A stretch of DNA of 64,000 nt from Lachnospiraceae bacterium (GCA_028721415.1 JAQYIU010000087.1:1-64000); one strand, 5' to 3'. Positions 29,002 to 38,978 are shown, numbered from the stretch's first letter. The notes: generated by a model not told the origin, from the sequence alone. Numbers and translations are program-made.

Positions 29002-30642
29002 ATGAAAAACGGAAAAAAGAAAAAATTATTATTGATTCCAATCATTGCAATCATTTTAGCTGTGTATTACTATATTGCACTTCCTGCCATTAACATTCAC
29101 AATGCAGCTATCTGGAAGTTTATCATTCTGATTCCGGTTCTTTTTCTTCTATATTATGCGTTGCCGCATATTACCTTTACCGGTAATAAAAGAAAACCGA
29201 TTCAGATAGAAAAATTTCATAAAGCCAAAACATTTAAGGCTATATTAGCTTTAATCATTGTATTAGCAGCCGTATATTTCGTCGGCAGTGCTCTCTCTTC
29301 CCCAGTCATTAATGCATCAAAATATCAAAAGCTTATGAAAGTGGAAAAAGGAGAATTTTCCGAAGATATCGCACAGATTTCCTATGATCAGATCCCACTT
29401 CTGGATAAGGATTCTGCACAGATTTTAGGAGAACGAAAAATGGGAAGCCTTGTTGATCTCGCCTCCCAGTTTGAGGTGGCCAATCAATACACCCAGATCA
29501 ATTACAACGACAATCCGGTTCGTGTCACCCCACTGAAATACGCCGGGATTATCAAATGGTTTACCAACCGGAAAAATGGAATTCCGGCTTACATCAAGAT
29601 TGATATGGCAACCCAGAAGACGGAGCTTATCCGTTTAGATGAGGGTATGAAATATACCATTTACGATCATTTTGGAAGAAATCTGTATCGTCACCTCCGA
29701 TTTAAATATCCAACTTATATGTTTGATGATATCAGCTTTGAAGTTGACGAGGAAGGAACGCCATTCTGGATCTGCAGCACAAAAAAATACAACATCGGGT
29801 TATTTGGAGGCCAGACTATTGGCAATGTGGTACTCTGCAATGCCGTCACTGGCGAATGTACAGATTATAAGATTGATGAAGTTCCAACCTGGGTTGACCG
29901 CGTATATTCTGCAGAGCTTCTGGTAAGTCTCTATGATTACTACGGTACATTAAAACATGGATTTTTAAACAGCATTTTAGGGCAGAAAGATTGTCTGGCA
30001 ACAACAAACGGATATAATTATCTGGCACTTAATGATGATGTATGGGTTTACACCGGTGTAACTTCCATCACCAGTGATCAGTCCAATGTGGGATTTGTGC
30101 TGATGAATCAGCGTACTATGGAGACAAAATATTATGAGATTGAAGGTGCGATTGAGGATTCTGCCATGTCCTCCGCAGAAGGAAAGGTACAAAATCTCGG
30201 ATATACAGCAACTTTCCCTCTCCTTCTCAATATTGAACAGGAGCCAACCTATTTTATGGCATTAAAAGATGCCTCAGGGCTGGTGAAAAAATATGCCATG
30301 GTAAATGTACACAATTACCAGATCGTTGCCACCGGAGATTCTGTCAATGAATGTGAACAGACTTATAAATCTCTGATGAGTGATAATGGTATTCAGAACG
30401 AAGATGAATCTGTTGCAGCAGAGAAAAAAATGATCACTGGAACCATCAAAAAAATTGCAGAAGGTGTCATTGAAGGCAACTCCCATTATTATCTTCTTCT
30501 CAATGAATCTGATAGGATTTATGATGTGACAGTATCTGCAAACCTTGCTGTGATTCGCTATAACGTAGGTGATTCCATCACACTGGAGTATACCGAAGGC
30601 AAGGATAAATGTACCGTGCTATCCATCTCTGAAACTCAGTAA
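29002..30642 (+). CDS. Large hypothetical membrane-anchored protein (N-terminal TM helices, long extracytoplasmic domain)
   Basis: 546 aa ORF with three hydrophobic N-terminal segments; family not recognised. Confidence 0.8.
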   Translation: MKNGKKKKLLLIPIIAIILAVYYYIALPAINIHNAAIWKFIILIPVLFLLYYALPHITFTGNKRKPIQIEKFHKAKTFKAILALIIVLAAVYFVGSALSSPVINASKYQKLMKVEKGEFSEDIAQISYDQIPLLDKDSAQILGERKMGSLVDLASQFEVANQYTQINYNDNPVRVTPLKYAGIIKWFTNRKNGIPAYIKIDMATQKTELIRLDEGMKYTIYDHFGRNLYRHLRFKYPTYMFDDISFEVDEEGTPFWICSTKKYNIGLFGGQTIGNVVLCNAVTGECTDYKIDEVPTWVDRVYSAELLVSLYDYYGTLKHGFLNSILGQKDCLATTNGYNYLALNDDVWVYTGVTSITSDQSNVGFVLMNQRTMETKYYEIEGAIEDSAMSSAEGKVQNLGYTATFPLLLNIEQEPTYFMALKDASGLVKKYAMVNVHNYQIVATGDSVNECEQTYKSLMSDNGIQNEDESVAAEKKMITGTIKKIAEGVIEGNSHYYLLLNESDRIYDVTVSANLAVIRYNVGDSITLEYTEGKDKCTVLSISETQ

Positions 30643-30767
30643 AATGGCTGTCCGGACGCCGACAGTGCAGTTATGGTAGTTTTTTACCTCCATAATTTGC
30701 ATAGGAGTCAGCTGAGAATGGAAATAATCTTCATCTCCACAGTGAAGCGCCGCTTCACCGATAAGAA

Positions 30768-30926
30768 AAAGCGGAAACCGTTCTATTACATGGCGTTATG
30801 ACATTGCAGCAAACAAGGGCTAAAAAATCTTTTCAGAGACAGACACGAAAGTGTCCGGAATCGAAAGACTTTTCAGACCGAAGTACGCGCATGGTCATAC
30901 AAATGTAATAGAACTGTTTCCGCTTT
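30768..30926. repeat. Palindromic element A: arms 30768-30802 and 30894-30926 (AAAGCGGAAACCGTTCTATTACAT...)
   Basis: Arms reverse-complementary with few mismatches; related to elements at 35923 and 47311. Confidence 0.8.
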
Positions 30927-30945
30927 GTTATTATGAAAGCCAGGC

Positions 30946-31875
30946 TTATTCAATAATCGTTCCGGTCTTTTCAAGGAATCCTTCCAGAGCTTTATCGATA
31001 GATGTGATAACTACTTTTCTTCCGGTTCCTTTTTCCAGGAAAGAAACTCCCGCTTCAATCTTCGGAAGCATGGTGTTTGGTTCGAATTGATCTTGTTCGA
31101 TGTACTCTTTTGCTTCGTCAACACTGATTCGTCCAAGCGGAATCTCATGATCCGTATTGTAGCCGATAGATACATGTTCTACACTGGTAAGAATCATAAA
31201 TTCATCGGCATTGAGAAGCTCTGCCATACGTCCGCTGGCATAATCTTTCTCGATAACCGCACTGGCTCCACGTAGTTCCACACCCTGCGCTAAAACAGGA
31301 ATACCGCCGCCTCCACAGGCGATAACAATCTGACCTTTATCAGACAATTCACGAATAGAATCAATCTCAATGATTCCCTGCGGTTTTGGAGCTGCAACGA
31401 TTCTTCGGTATCCACCTTCCACTTCCGTTACAAAATTACCTTTCTTCTCCTCTTCTTCTGCCTCTTCTTTTGTCAACAATCTGCCTATAACTTTCACCGG
31501 TTCTGTAAACGCATCATCATATGGGTCTACCATTACCTGTGTCAGAATCGTACAGATTGGTCTGTAAATTCCTCTCTTCAACAGTTCAGCTCGAAGAGCA
31601 TTCTGCAAATCATATCCGATATATCCCTGGCTCATTGCGGAGCAAACCGACATTGGAGCCTGTGTGTATTCTTCTCTGCTTGCCCCAAATTCATTCATTG
31701 CTGTATGGATCATTCCGACCTGAGGAGCATTACTGTGTGAAATTACGATATCTGCACCTGCCTCAACCAGATTGGCAAGAATCTTAGCTGTTTTTTTCGT
31801 TGCTTTGTATTGTTCTGGCAACGTTGTTCCCAATGCTCTGTGTCCAAGAGCTACTACTACTTTCTTTCTGCTCAT
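30946..31875 (-). CDS. arcC: Carbamate kinase
   Basis: KKVVVALGHRALGTTLPEQ, IVISHSNAPQVGMI, IVIACGGGGIPV. Confidence 0.93.
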   Translation of the reverse strand: MSRKKVVVALGHRALGTTLPEQYKATKKTAKILANLVEAGADIVISHSNAPQVGMIHTAMNEFGASREEYTQAPMSVCSAMSQGYIGYDLQNALRAELLKRGIYRPICTILTQVMVDPYDDAFTEPVKVIGRLLTKEEAEEEEKKGNFVTEVEGGYRRIVAAPKPQGIIEIDSIRELSDKGQIVIACGGGGIPVLAQGVELRGASAVIEKDYASGRMAELLNADEFMILTSVEHVSIGYNTDHEIPLGRISVDEAKEYIEQDQFEPNTMLPKIEAGVSFLEKGTGRKVVITSIDKALEGFLEKTGTIIE

Positions 31876-32055
31876 ATCTCTTATTCCTTTCCTATTCTTC
31901 AAAGATATTATGATTCAGATTTGTAATCTGCCTGTTTTGCAATCCCGAATCTCATACCAATCCTGAAAATAAATCTTGTTTTTTCTGATGATAGTTTAAC
32001 AGAAAAAGGAAAAAATATCTACCTTTTCCTAACATTCTTACAAAAATAAAGAAGC

Positions 32056-32904
32056 TTATTGTTCCAGATATTTCTTCATGGCCTCCATGGATTTTTTTCC
32101 ATCTTCAAGACCAAGCTGATATAAATGCTCCAGCTTTTCTTTATTTTTTTCCACTCTTCCCACAGTGACTTTCTCACTCGGGCGGATTACAAAAACATGT
32201 CCTTCTTCCTCTTCTTTTTTCAGAAAATCCAATGTTTCATTATACCGAAGATATCTGTTTTCTGCCTTTTCGAGAAATTGTTTGGAATGAGCATAACGGA
32301 GTTTCATGAGTGGCATCAGCTCATTGGGTTGTTTTCGGTAACCTTCTTCTCTCGTAAGAACTACAACATTTTTTACATTACCAGCTTCCATAGATCTGAG
32401 AATGGGAATACTGTCTGCAATCCCTCCATCCAGATAATGATGTCCATGCACCACCAGCGTTTTTGAGAGCAGAGGCAAAGAACTGGAAGCACGAATCGCC
32501 CATATCTGTTTCTTCAGATCCCTCACGCGAATGTATTCCGGCTCTCCCGTATCGACGTTCGTCAAAACTGCAAAAAATTTGCCCGGATATTTTTCAAATT
32601 GTTCATAATCAAAAGGATCCAGAACATTTGGTATCTGAGAATACAACAAATCAACACCAAATACATTTCCGGTTTTTACATAACTTCTCACTCCACAACA
32701 ATCGGGATCATCCAGATAATCCACAAGAGTCCGGTAAGCACGCCCTTTTTGTTTGGATAAATAGCTGCATGCGTGGCAGCTTCCGGCAGAGACACCATAT
32801 ATACTGGAAAACTCAATATTTTCCTCTAAAAAAGCATCCAGGATACCGGCAGTGTATACACCACGCATTCCTCCACCTTCCAAAATTAATCCTGCATGAT
32901 ACAT
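32056..32904 (-). CDS. Patatin-like phospholipase family protein
   Basis: LILEGGGMRGVYTAGILDAF, GVSAGS, DGGIADSIP. Confidence 0.93.
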   Translation of the reverse strand: MYHAGLILEGGGMRGVYTAGILDAFLEENIEFSSIYGVSAGSCHACSYLSKQKGRAYRTLVDYLDDPDCCGVRSYVKTGNVFGVDLLYSQIPNVLDPFDYEQFEKYPGKFFAVLTNVDTGEPEYIRVRDLKKQIWAIRASSSLPLLSKTLVVHGHHYLDGGIADSIPILRSMEAGNVKNVVVLTREEGYRKQPNELMPLMKLRYAHSKQFLEKAENRYLRYNETLDFLKKEEEEGHVFVIRPSEKVTVGRVEKNKEKLEHLYQLGLEDGKKSMEAMKKYLEQ

Positions 32905-32933
32905 AGATAACACCTGCTTTCTATAATTAATTC

Positions 32934-34226
32934 TCACTCGCCCGCTAAAAGGGCATCGTCATCTCCTGTTGAAATAATCTGACAGGCCGACAACTCCGGA
33001 CGGAACTTTCTGTTTGCCTTTCTTGAAGCAATCATTTCATAATAATCGGATGCCAGAACATCCGTGGAAAACAAAACAGCCTCCTCCGTTCCATTTTGAT
33101 ACAGTTTTTGTCCCAGAACCGGTTTTTGAATGAGATCCAGTTCTGCTTTCTTCCGAATTTTTTTCAGGAGAGGAGTTGCTTTCCGGGAAAAACCAAGCAC
33201 TCGACCGTAGGGAACCGGGATATCTGCAGCATTATCCAGAAAGTCATATTTTTTTACATTTAACACCATATGAAGAAACCCTCTTCGCAAAGAAGCATCG
33301 GTCATATTCTTCGTATGCATTTTCTCCATCAATTCTTCAAAAGAAAGTCCCGGTTGAAAATATCGACAAAATCGACGATACATTTCCTCATCCATTCCAA
33401 AATAATTACCAGTTTTATTATCTCCAAAAGCTTTCTGAATAAGGTAATCATATTCAAGATAAGGAAACAGGTCATTCCACTCTGCAAAATCTCCCTTTCT
33501 ATATCGATCTGCAAGTTCTTCTGCTCCCTCATTCATTCCTGATTTTAATAAGTCCTTTTGCGAATTCTCCTTAAGCTGATGACGAAGTGCCGTTGCCGAT
33601 GGAAACTTCTGTCCCCACTCTTTTTCATGATATCCGGCACCTTCTCGTTTTATCGTAATCGGAATGATAGAGGAATCAAGACGTTTCAAGGTTTTTAAAT
33701 ATTCCAGCCCAAGAATATGATTCGGTTCAGAAAGAAAAGCTGCGATTGAACGTCCATCCTTTCCCTCTCTTTCCAGCAATTGAATGAGGGCATCCATTCT
33801 TGCCAACGGAAACCGTTTTCCCTTACAAAGTCCATCCTTTAATAACTGCTTATATCCCGCTGATTCTTCTGCCAGCAAACGAACATAGGGTTCGTAATCT
33901 TTCACAGTGGCCCATTCACTTCCGAAAGAAAGATAATCCACACATCCAAGTTTATGAAGTAATTTCACTCCTGCCGTGGCAAAATACTCTGCACTGGCAG
34001 TAGCATAAACAACAGGAAGTTCCAGGACAAGATCAGCTCCCCCTTTTAGCGCCAGCTTCGTACGAAAATATTTATCTGCAATTGCCGGCTCTCCCCGCTG
34101 TACAAAATCCCCGCTCATCACAACAATCACATAATCTGCATTAGTCTTTCTTCTTGTCTCTTCTATATGATATTGATGCCCTTTATGAAAAGGATTGTAC
34201 TCAGCGATAATTCCGGCTGTAATCAT
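32934..34226 (-). CDS. tmcAL: tRNA(Met) cytidine acetate ligase (TmcAL) family nucleotidyltransferase
   Basis: GIIAEYNPFHKGHQYHIEETR, VVMSGDFVQRGEPA, FGSEW. Confidence 0.92.
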   Translation of the reverse strand: MITAGIIAEYNPFHKGHQYHIEETRRKTNADYVIVVMSGDFVQRGEPAIADKYFRTKLALKGGADLVLELPVVYATASAEYFATAGVKLLHKLGCVDYLSFGSEWATVKDYEPYVRLLAEESAGYKQLLKDGLCKGKRFPLARMDALIQLLEREGKDGRSIAAFLSEPNHILGLEYLKTLKRLDSSIIPITIKREGAGYHEKEWGQKFPSATALRHQLKENSQKDLLKSGMNEGAEELADRYRKGDFAEWNDLFPYLEYDYLIQKAFGDNKTGNYFGMDEEMYRRFCRYFQPGLSFEELMEKMHTKNMTDASLRRGFLHMVLNVKKYDFLDNAADIPVPYGRVLGFSRKATPLLKKIRKKAELDLIQKPVLGQKLYQNGTEEAVLFSTDVLASDYYEMIASRKANRKFRPELSACQIISTGDDDALLAGE

Positions 34227-34356
34227 AATTCTTTTGACTCCTCCTTATACTGACACACTTACTGACATATTGAAACGCGCTCTATTTATACAATGAAATG
34301 ATTTCCAAAATCTGATTGTTCTATGATAACTGATTGCAAATAAAATGGCAACCTGA

Positions 34357-34384
34357 AATTTTTCCGGAATATTCCCGAAAAATT
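34357..34384. promoter_or_regulatory. 28-bp inverted repeat AATTTTTCCGGAATATTCCCGAAAAATT upstream of ackA
   Basis: 14-bp arms with one mismatch, no spacer. Confidence 0.6.
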
Positions 34385-34437
34385 GTATTTATTTTTATAC
34401 AAAACAAATTGTATCTACTTTCGAACAAAATTAATTA

Positions 34438-34455
34438 TTGTTAAATTTGAAACAA
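34438..34455. promoter_or_regulatory. Rex-like site TTGTTAAATTTGAAACAA upstream of ackA
   Basis: Two mismatches to the clostridial Rex consensus TTGTTAANNNNTTAACAA. Confidence 0.45.
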
Positions 34456-34629
34456 AATAATTTGTTAAATCTGCAAAATGAAAGCTCAAATGACAAAAAA
34501 AACACTGATTTTATACAATATTATGTCTTTTCAATCTTTCAAAAAAAAGCTATAATAAATCGTCAACATAATATAATTCGCGGAGTTTGCATTTCGCATA
34601 ATATTTTTTTCAAAAAAGGAGATAGAAAC

Positions 34630-35862
34630 ATGAAAATTTTAGTCATCAACTGCGGAAGTTCTTCCCTGAAGTACCAGGTTATTGATTCTGACACTGAACA
34701 CGTTCTTGCCAAAGGTTTATGTGAACGTATTGGTATTGACGGAAGATTAACTTATCAGCCAGCGGGCAAAGACAAGATCAAATATGATGCACCGATGCCA
34801 GCTCATCGTCAGGCTGTAGAACTCGTATTAAAACAGCTTACTGATCCGGACACCGGAATTCTGAAATCCGTTGATGAGATTCAGGCAGTTGGTCATCGTA
34901 TGGTACATGGTGGTGAAAAATTTGCCTGCTCCACATTATTAACAGACGAAGTACTGGCAACTGTTGAATCCTGTAATGACCTTGCACCTCTTCACAATCC
35001 TCCTACACTGGTTGGTGTGGCTGCCTGCAAGGAATTAATGCCTACTACTCCAATGGTTGGTGTTTTTGATACTGCTTTCCATCAGACTATGGCTCCGGAA
35101 GCTTATATTTATGGTCTTCCATATGAATATTATAAAAAATATGGTATGCGTCGTTACGGTTTCCACGGAACTTCTCATAAATTTGTATCCCAGAGAACAG
35201 CTGAATTATTAGGAAAGAAACCGGAAGACGTAAAAGTAATTGTCTGCCATTTAGGTAATGGTTCTTCCATTTCTGCTATAGATGGTGGCAAATGTGTTGA
35301 GACATCCATGGGGCTTACCCCTCTCGAAGGTCTGATCATGGGTACCAGATCCGGAGATATTGACCCTACTTGTATTGAATTTATCGCTCATAAAGAGAAT
35401 ATTACTCTGGAAGATGCCATGACAATCATCAACAAGAAATCCGGTGTGTTAGGTATTTCCGGTGTTTCTTCTGATTTCCGTGATCTGGAAGATGCAGCGA
35501 ACGAAGGTAATGAAAGAGCGAAGCTTGCTCTGGATGCATTCTGTCATCATGTTAAAAAGTACATCGGAAGCTACATTGCAGTTATGAATGGTGTAGATGC
35601 TATCGTATTTACAGCCGGTATCGGTGAAAACTCTCCAGAAGTTCGTGAACAGATTATGGAAGGTTTTGGCTATATCGGTGCCCACATCGATCCTGTGGCA
35701 AACAAGGTTCGTGGAAAAGAGACTTTAATCTCCACACCTGATTCCAAGGTAAAAGTATTCTGTGTACCTACCAACGAAGAACTGGCTATCTGCCGTGACA
35801 CTGTTGAAATCGTTACAAAAAAGATCGTGGAAGATACAGTAAAAGAAGTAATGAATAAATAA
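34630..35862 (+). CDS. ackA: Acetate kinase (start at MKILVINCGSSS)
   Basis: VINCGSSSLKYQ, GHRMVHGGEKF, FDTAFHQTM, GIGENSPEVR. Confidence 0.97.
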   Translation: MKILVINCGSSSLKYQVIDSDTEHVLAKGLCERIGIDGRLTYQPAGKDKIKYDAPMPAHRQAVELVLKQLTDPDTGILKSVDEIQAVGHRMVHGGEKFACSTLLTDEVLATVESCNDLAPLHNPPTLVGVAACKELMPTTPMVGVFDTAFHQTMAPEAYIYGLPYEYYKKYGMRRYGFHGTSHKFVSQRTAELLGKKPEDVKVIVCHLGNGSSISAIDGGKCVETSMGLTPLEGLIMGTRSGDIDPTCIEFIAHKENITLEDAMTIINKKSGVLGISGVSSDFRDLEDAANEGNERAKLALDAFCHHVKKYIGSYIAVMNGVDAIVFTAGIGENSPEVREQIMEGFGYIGAHIDPVANKVRGKETLISTPDSKVKVFCVPTNEELAICRDTVEIVTKKIVEDTVKEVMNK

Positions 35863-35922
35863 TTAGTATCGAAAAGGGGCTGTCGCAACAAATGAAGCGC
35901 ATCTCCATGTACAAAAATGCGA

Positions 35923-35966
35923 AAACCGTTCCATTACATGGTCATACAAATGTAATGGAACGGTTT
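35923..35966. repeat. Palindromic element B: perfect 17-bp stem AAACCGTTCCATTACAT/ATGTAATGGAACGGTTT, 10-nt loop
   Basis: Read directly; between convergent ackA and P-type ATPase genes. Confidence 0.85.
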
Positions 35967-36088
35967 CCTTTTCTTTTATCGGTGAAGCTTGCGGTTCTCT
36001 ATCAGAGCGACAAAGCCCACAGACTCGAAATGCGGAAAACATTAAAAGTACGCATACTTATATCAAATTTTCTAATTGCGAATAACAT

Positions 36089-38386
36089 TTATTGTCTCAA
36101 AATCCGAATAGAGTTAATAAGACAAAATACAGAAACTCCTGTATCAGCAAAGACGGCAAGCCACATATTTGCAAATCCAAACAGACCGAGAATCATGACG
36201 ATAACTTTAACCACAAGAGCAAAGACTACATTCTGCCAGGAAATATTTCTGGTCATTTTTGCAATACGTAACGCTTCCGGGATTGCTTTCATTTCTGAAT
36301 ACATAAACACAACGTCCGCTGCCTCAATTGCCGCATCTGCTCCGCTTCCCATTGCTGCTCCGATATCTGCTCCCGCCAGCACCGGGGCATCGTTAATTCC
36401 ATCCCCAACAAACATGACCGGTCCATATTGTCTGCGAACATCCTGTAATCTGGATAATTTATCTTCCGGCAGAAGTTTCGCATGTACTTCATCAATTCCG
36501 GTTTCTGATGCCACCTGCTCTGCATTCTCTTTTGCATCTCCGGTGAGCATTACCGTCATAATTCCCAGCTTTTTAACCGCTTCAACAGACTGCTTCGCAT
36601 CTTCTTTTATGGTATCCGCAATCATGATATATCCAATCCACTGACCATTAAATGCAACCAGCACTTCTGTTCCAAATTTATCTTTATGATATCGGCTGAG
36701 ATCTATATGGTATCGTTCCATCAGCTTACGATTTCCGCAAAATACCGTTCCCTGTTCCAATTGGGCACAAATTCCATGACCAACTATTTCTTCCACACTG
36801 GCAGGTCTTTCTATCTCCAGATTTTTTCTCCGGGCAGCCTCCACAATGCTGTTTCCAATTGGATGAGTGGATGATAATTCACAACTTGCACTCAATGCCA
36901 ATATTTCATCTGCAGAAATCGTGTCAGATACTGAATACACTTCCTGAACCACAAAATCTCCTTTAGTAACTGTACCGGTTTTGTCCAGCACCACAGCCTT
37001 TACATTCTTTAACGCTTCAATGACAATGCCGCCTTTAAACAGAATTCCTTTCTTTGAACCAGCTCCAATTCCTGCAAAAAATGCCAGTGGCACCGATAAA
37101 ACCAAGGCGCATGGACAACTGATAACCAGGAAAGTAAGTGCTGTATATAAGGAAGAGTGTGAGACATCTCCATCCAATATCCAGAAATGCCATCCAGGGA
37201 AAATTATTGGAAGTATAATTGCAATCGCCAGTGCAAAAAATACCACGAATGGTGTATACACACGGGCAAATTTTGTAATAAATTTATCAATCTCAGGCTT
37301 ACTTGCTGCAGCATTTTCCACTGAATCTAAGATTTTGGTCACCATGGATTCTTCCAAGGCTTTTTCTACCCGAATTTTCAACTGACCTGAGGTATTGACA
37401 CACCCTGAAATCACAGCATCACCAGGTTTCACCATCACTGGAACCGGTTCTCCAGTGACCGGAGAAGTATCAATTCTGCTCTCTCCTTCTACAATTACAC
37501 TATCCAGAGGAATCCGGTCTCCAGGGCGAACCAGCAGAATATCACCTACTCTGGCATCTTCTGCATCGATCACCCGGATTTCTTCACCAACAACGTGATT
37601 GACAACCTCCGGCCGAAGATCCACTGCTTCCATAATCTGCGAACGACTCTGTTCCGTCGCCCGATGTTCAAAATATTCTCCGATACGATAAAATAACATT
37701 ACCCCGACAGCTTCCGGAAACATTCGTATGATAAATGCTCCAATTGTTGCCAGACACATCAGAAAGTTTTCATCAAAAATCTGCCCTTTCATGATATTCT
37801 TTCCAGCATCCAGGAGAACTTCTCCACCAAGGATCAGATAAGCAATCAGAAATAACGGCAACATTCTGAAATCCTGCTCGGAAATTCCCATCAGATTAAT
37901 GATAAACTCTCCTGCTATAAACAACAGCAGCCCTGTCCCGATAGAAAACAATGGTTGTTTCCATACTGGAACCGTCTCCTCAACCTGTACCTGCTTTCTC
38001 TTTTGTTTCTTCTCCAACACCTTAATTCCATCTTCCACTGAATCCGCAATCTCCTGAATCTTTACCTGAAGCTGATCTGGATGTTCGGAAGAAAGTCTTA
38101 ACTGTCTTGTCGCAAATGTCAAAGAAACCGATTTCACTTCCGGCAACTGTCTGATCTTTGCTTCAATTTTGGCAGCACAATTAACACAATCCAAGCCTTC
38201 TAAGACAAATACTATTTTCTCTGATCCGTCATCTGTTATTTCCAGTTCGGGATCAAATGGGATATCCTCATGCAGATGATGTTCATGATCGCAACAACAG
38301 CTCTCTTCGTGATGATGTTCATGATCATGGTGATGCTCATGTCCGCAGCAACAACTCTCTTCGTGATGATATTCTTTTTTTGACAT
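36089..38386 (-). CDS. Heavy-metal (Zn/Cd/Pb) translocating P1B-type ATPase with His/Cys-rich N-terminus
   Basis: DKTGTVTKGD, ISCPCALVLSVP, GDGINDAPVLAGADIGAAMG, GLDCVNCAAKIEA. Confidence 0.95.
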   Translation of the reverse strand: MSKKEYHHEESCCCGHEHHHDHEHHHEESCCCDHEHHLHEDIPFDPELEITDDGSEKIVFVLEGLDCVNCAAKIEAKIRQLPEVKSVSLTFATRQLRLSSEHPDQLQVKIQEIADSVEDGIKVLEKKQKRKQVQVEETVPVWKQPLFSIGTGLLLFIAGEFIINLMGISEQDFRMLPLFLIAYLILGGEVLLDAGKNIMKGQIFDENFLMCLATIGAFIIRMFPEAVGVMLFYRIGEYFEHRATEQSRSQIMEAVDLRPEVVNHVVGEEIRVIDAEDARVGDILLVRPGDRIPLDSVIVEGESRIDTSPVTGEPVPVMVKPGDAVISGCVNTSGQLKIRVEKALEESMVTKILDSVENAAASKPEIDKFITKFARVYTPFVVFFALAIAIILPIIFPGWHFWILDGDVSHSSLYTALTFLVISCPCALVLSVPLAFFAGIGAGSKKGILFKGGIVIEALKNVKAVVLDKTGTVTKGDFVVQEVYSVSDTISADEILALSASCELSSTHPIGNSIVEAARRKNLEIERPASVEEIVGHGICAQLEQGTVFCGNRKLMERYHIDLSRYHKDKFGTEVLVAFNGQWIGYIMIADTIKEDAKQSVEAVKKLGIMTVMLTGDAKENAEQVASETGIDEVHAKLLPEDKLSRLQDVRRQYGPVMFVGDGINDAPVLAGADIGAAMGSGADAAIEAADVVFMYSEMKAIPEALRIAKMTRNISWQNVVFALVVKVIVMILGLFGFANMWLAVFADTGVSVFCLINSIRILRQ

Positions 38387-38455
38387 AGGTTATGATTCCT
38401 TTCTTTTTCATCACTGATGCTGAACAAAATCGTTATTCTTCCTTTTCTTCCTGAT

Positions 38456-38830
38456 TTATGCGTCCGGATATTCCAATTGATGATGGGCCATATGCACCAG
38501 GGCCTCTTCAAGAATATCAACAATATGTTCATCATCTAATGAGTAAAATACATTTTTCCCTTCTCTCCTTGACTTGATCTGATGCATATTCCGCATCACA
38601 GCCAGCTGATGGGACACAGCCGACTTCGTCATATCAAGTAATACCGCAATATCTCCTGCACACATCTCCTGTTCTTTTAACGCATATAAAATCCGCAGGC
38701 GGGTTTTATCACCAAGAACTTTATAAAAAGATACAACCTGATCTACCTCCTGATCTTTTGGCATGTTTTTCCTCACCTGTTCAATGCTTTCCAAAAACAT
38801 TGGTGTACAGTCGCTTTTTTTCGTTGCCAT
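38456..38830 (-). CDS. ArsR/SmtB-family metal-responsive repressor
   Basis: LGDKTRLRILYALKEQEMCAGDIAVLLDMTKSAVSHQLAVMR. Confidence 0.92.
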   Translation of the reverse strand: MATKKSDCTPMFLESIEQVRKNMPKDQEVDQVVSFYKVLGDKTRLRILYALKEQEMCAGDIAVLLDMTKSAVSHQLAVMRNMHQIKSRREGKNVFYSLDDEHIVDILEEALVHMAHHQLEYPDA

Positions 38831-38861
38831 AACTTCCTCCAATCGTCTCGCTTCCAGACAA

Positions 38862-38877
38862 TTGAACGATCATTCAA
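38862..38877. promoter_or_regulatory. ArsR/SmtB-type operator 1 TTGAACGATCATTCAA
   Basis: Palindrome upstream of arsR-like gene. Confidence 0.75.
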
Positions 38878-38885
38878 CTAACTTG

Positions 38886-38915
38886 ATTATAGTTGAATAT
38901 ATATTCAATTGTCAA
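38886..38915 (-). promoter_or_regulatory. Promoter TTGACA-N18-TATAAT with operator TTGAATATATATTCAA (38893-38908) in the spacer
   Basis: Consensus hexamers read on the minus strand; palindrome lies within the spacer. Confidence 0.85.
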
Positions 38916-38978
38916 GTGTTTTTTCATAAATATATCATCTTTTTTATTCAGGGCAAATCTGCCGGCAATCATTTCTTC

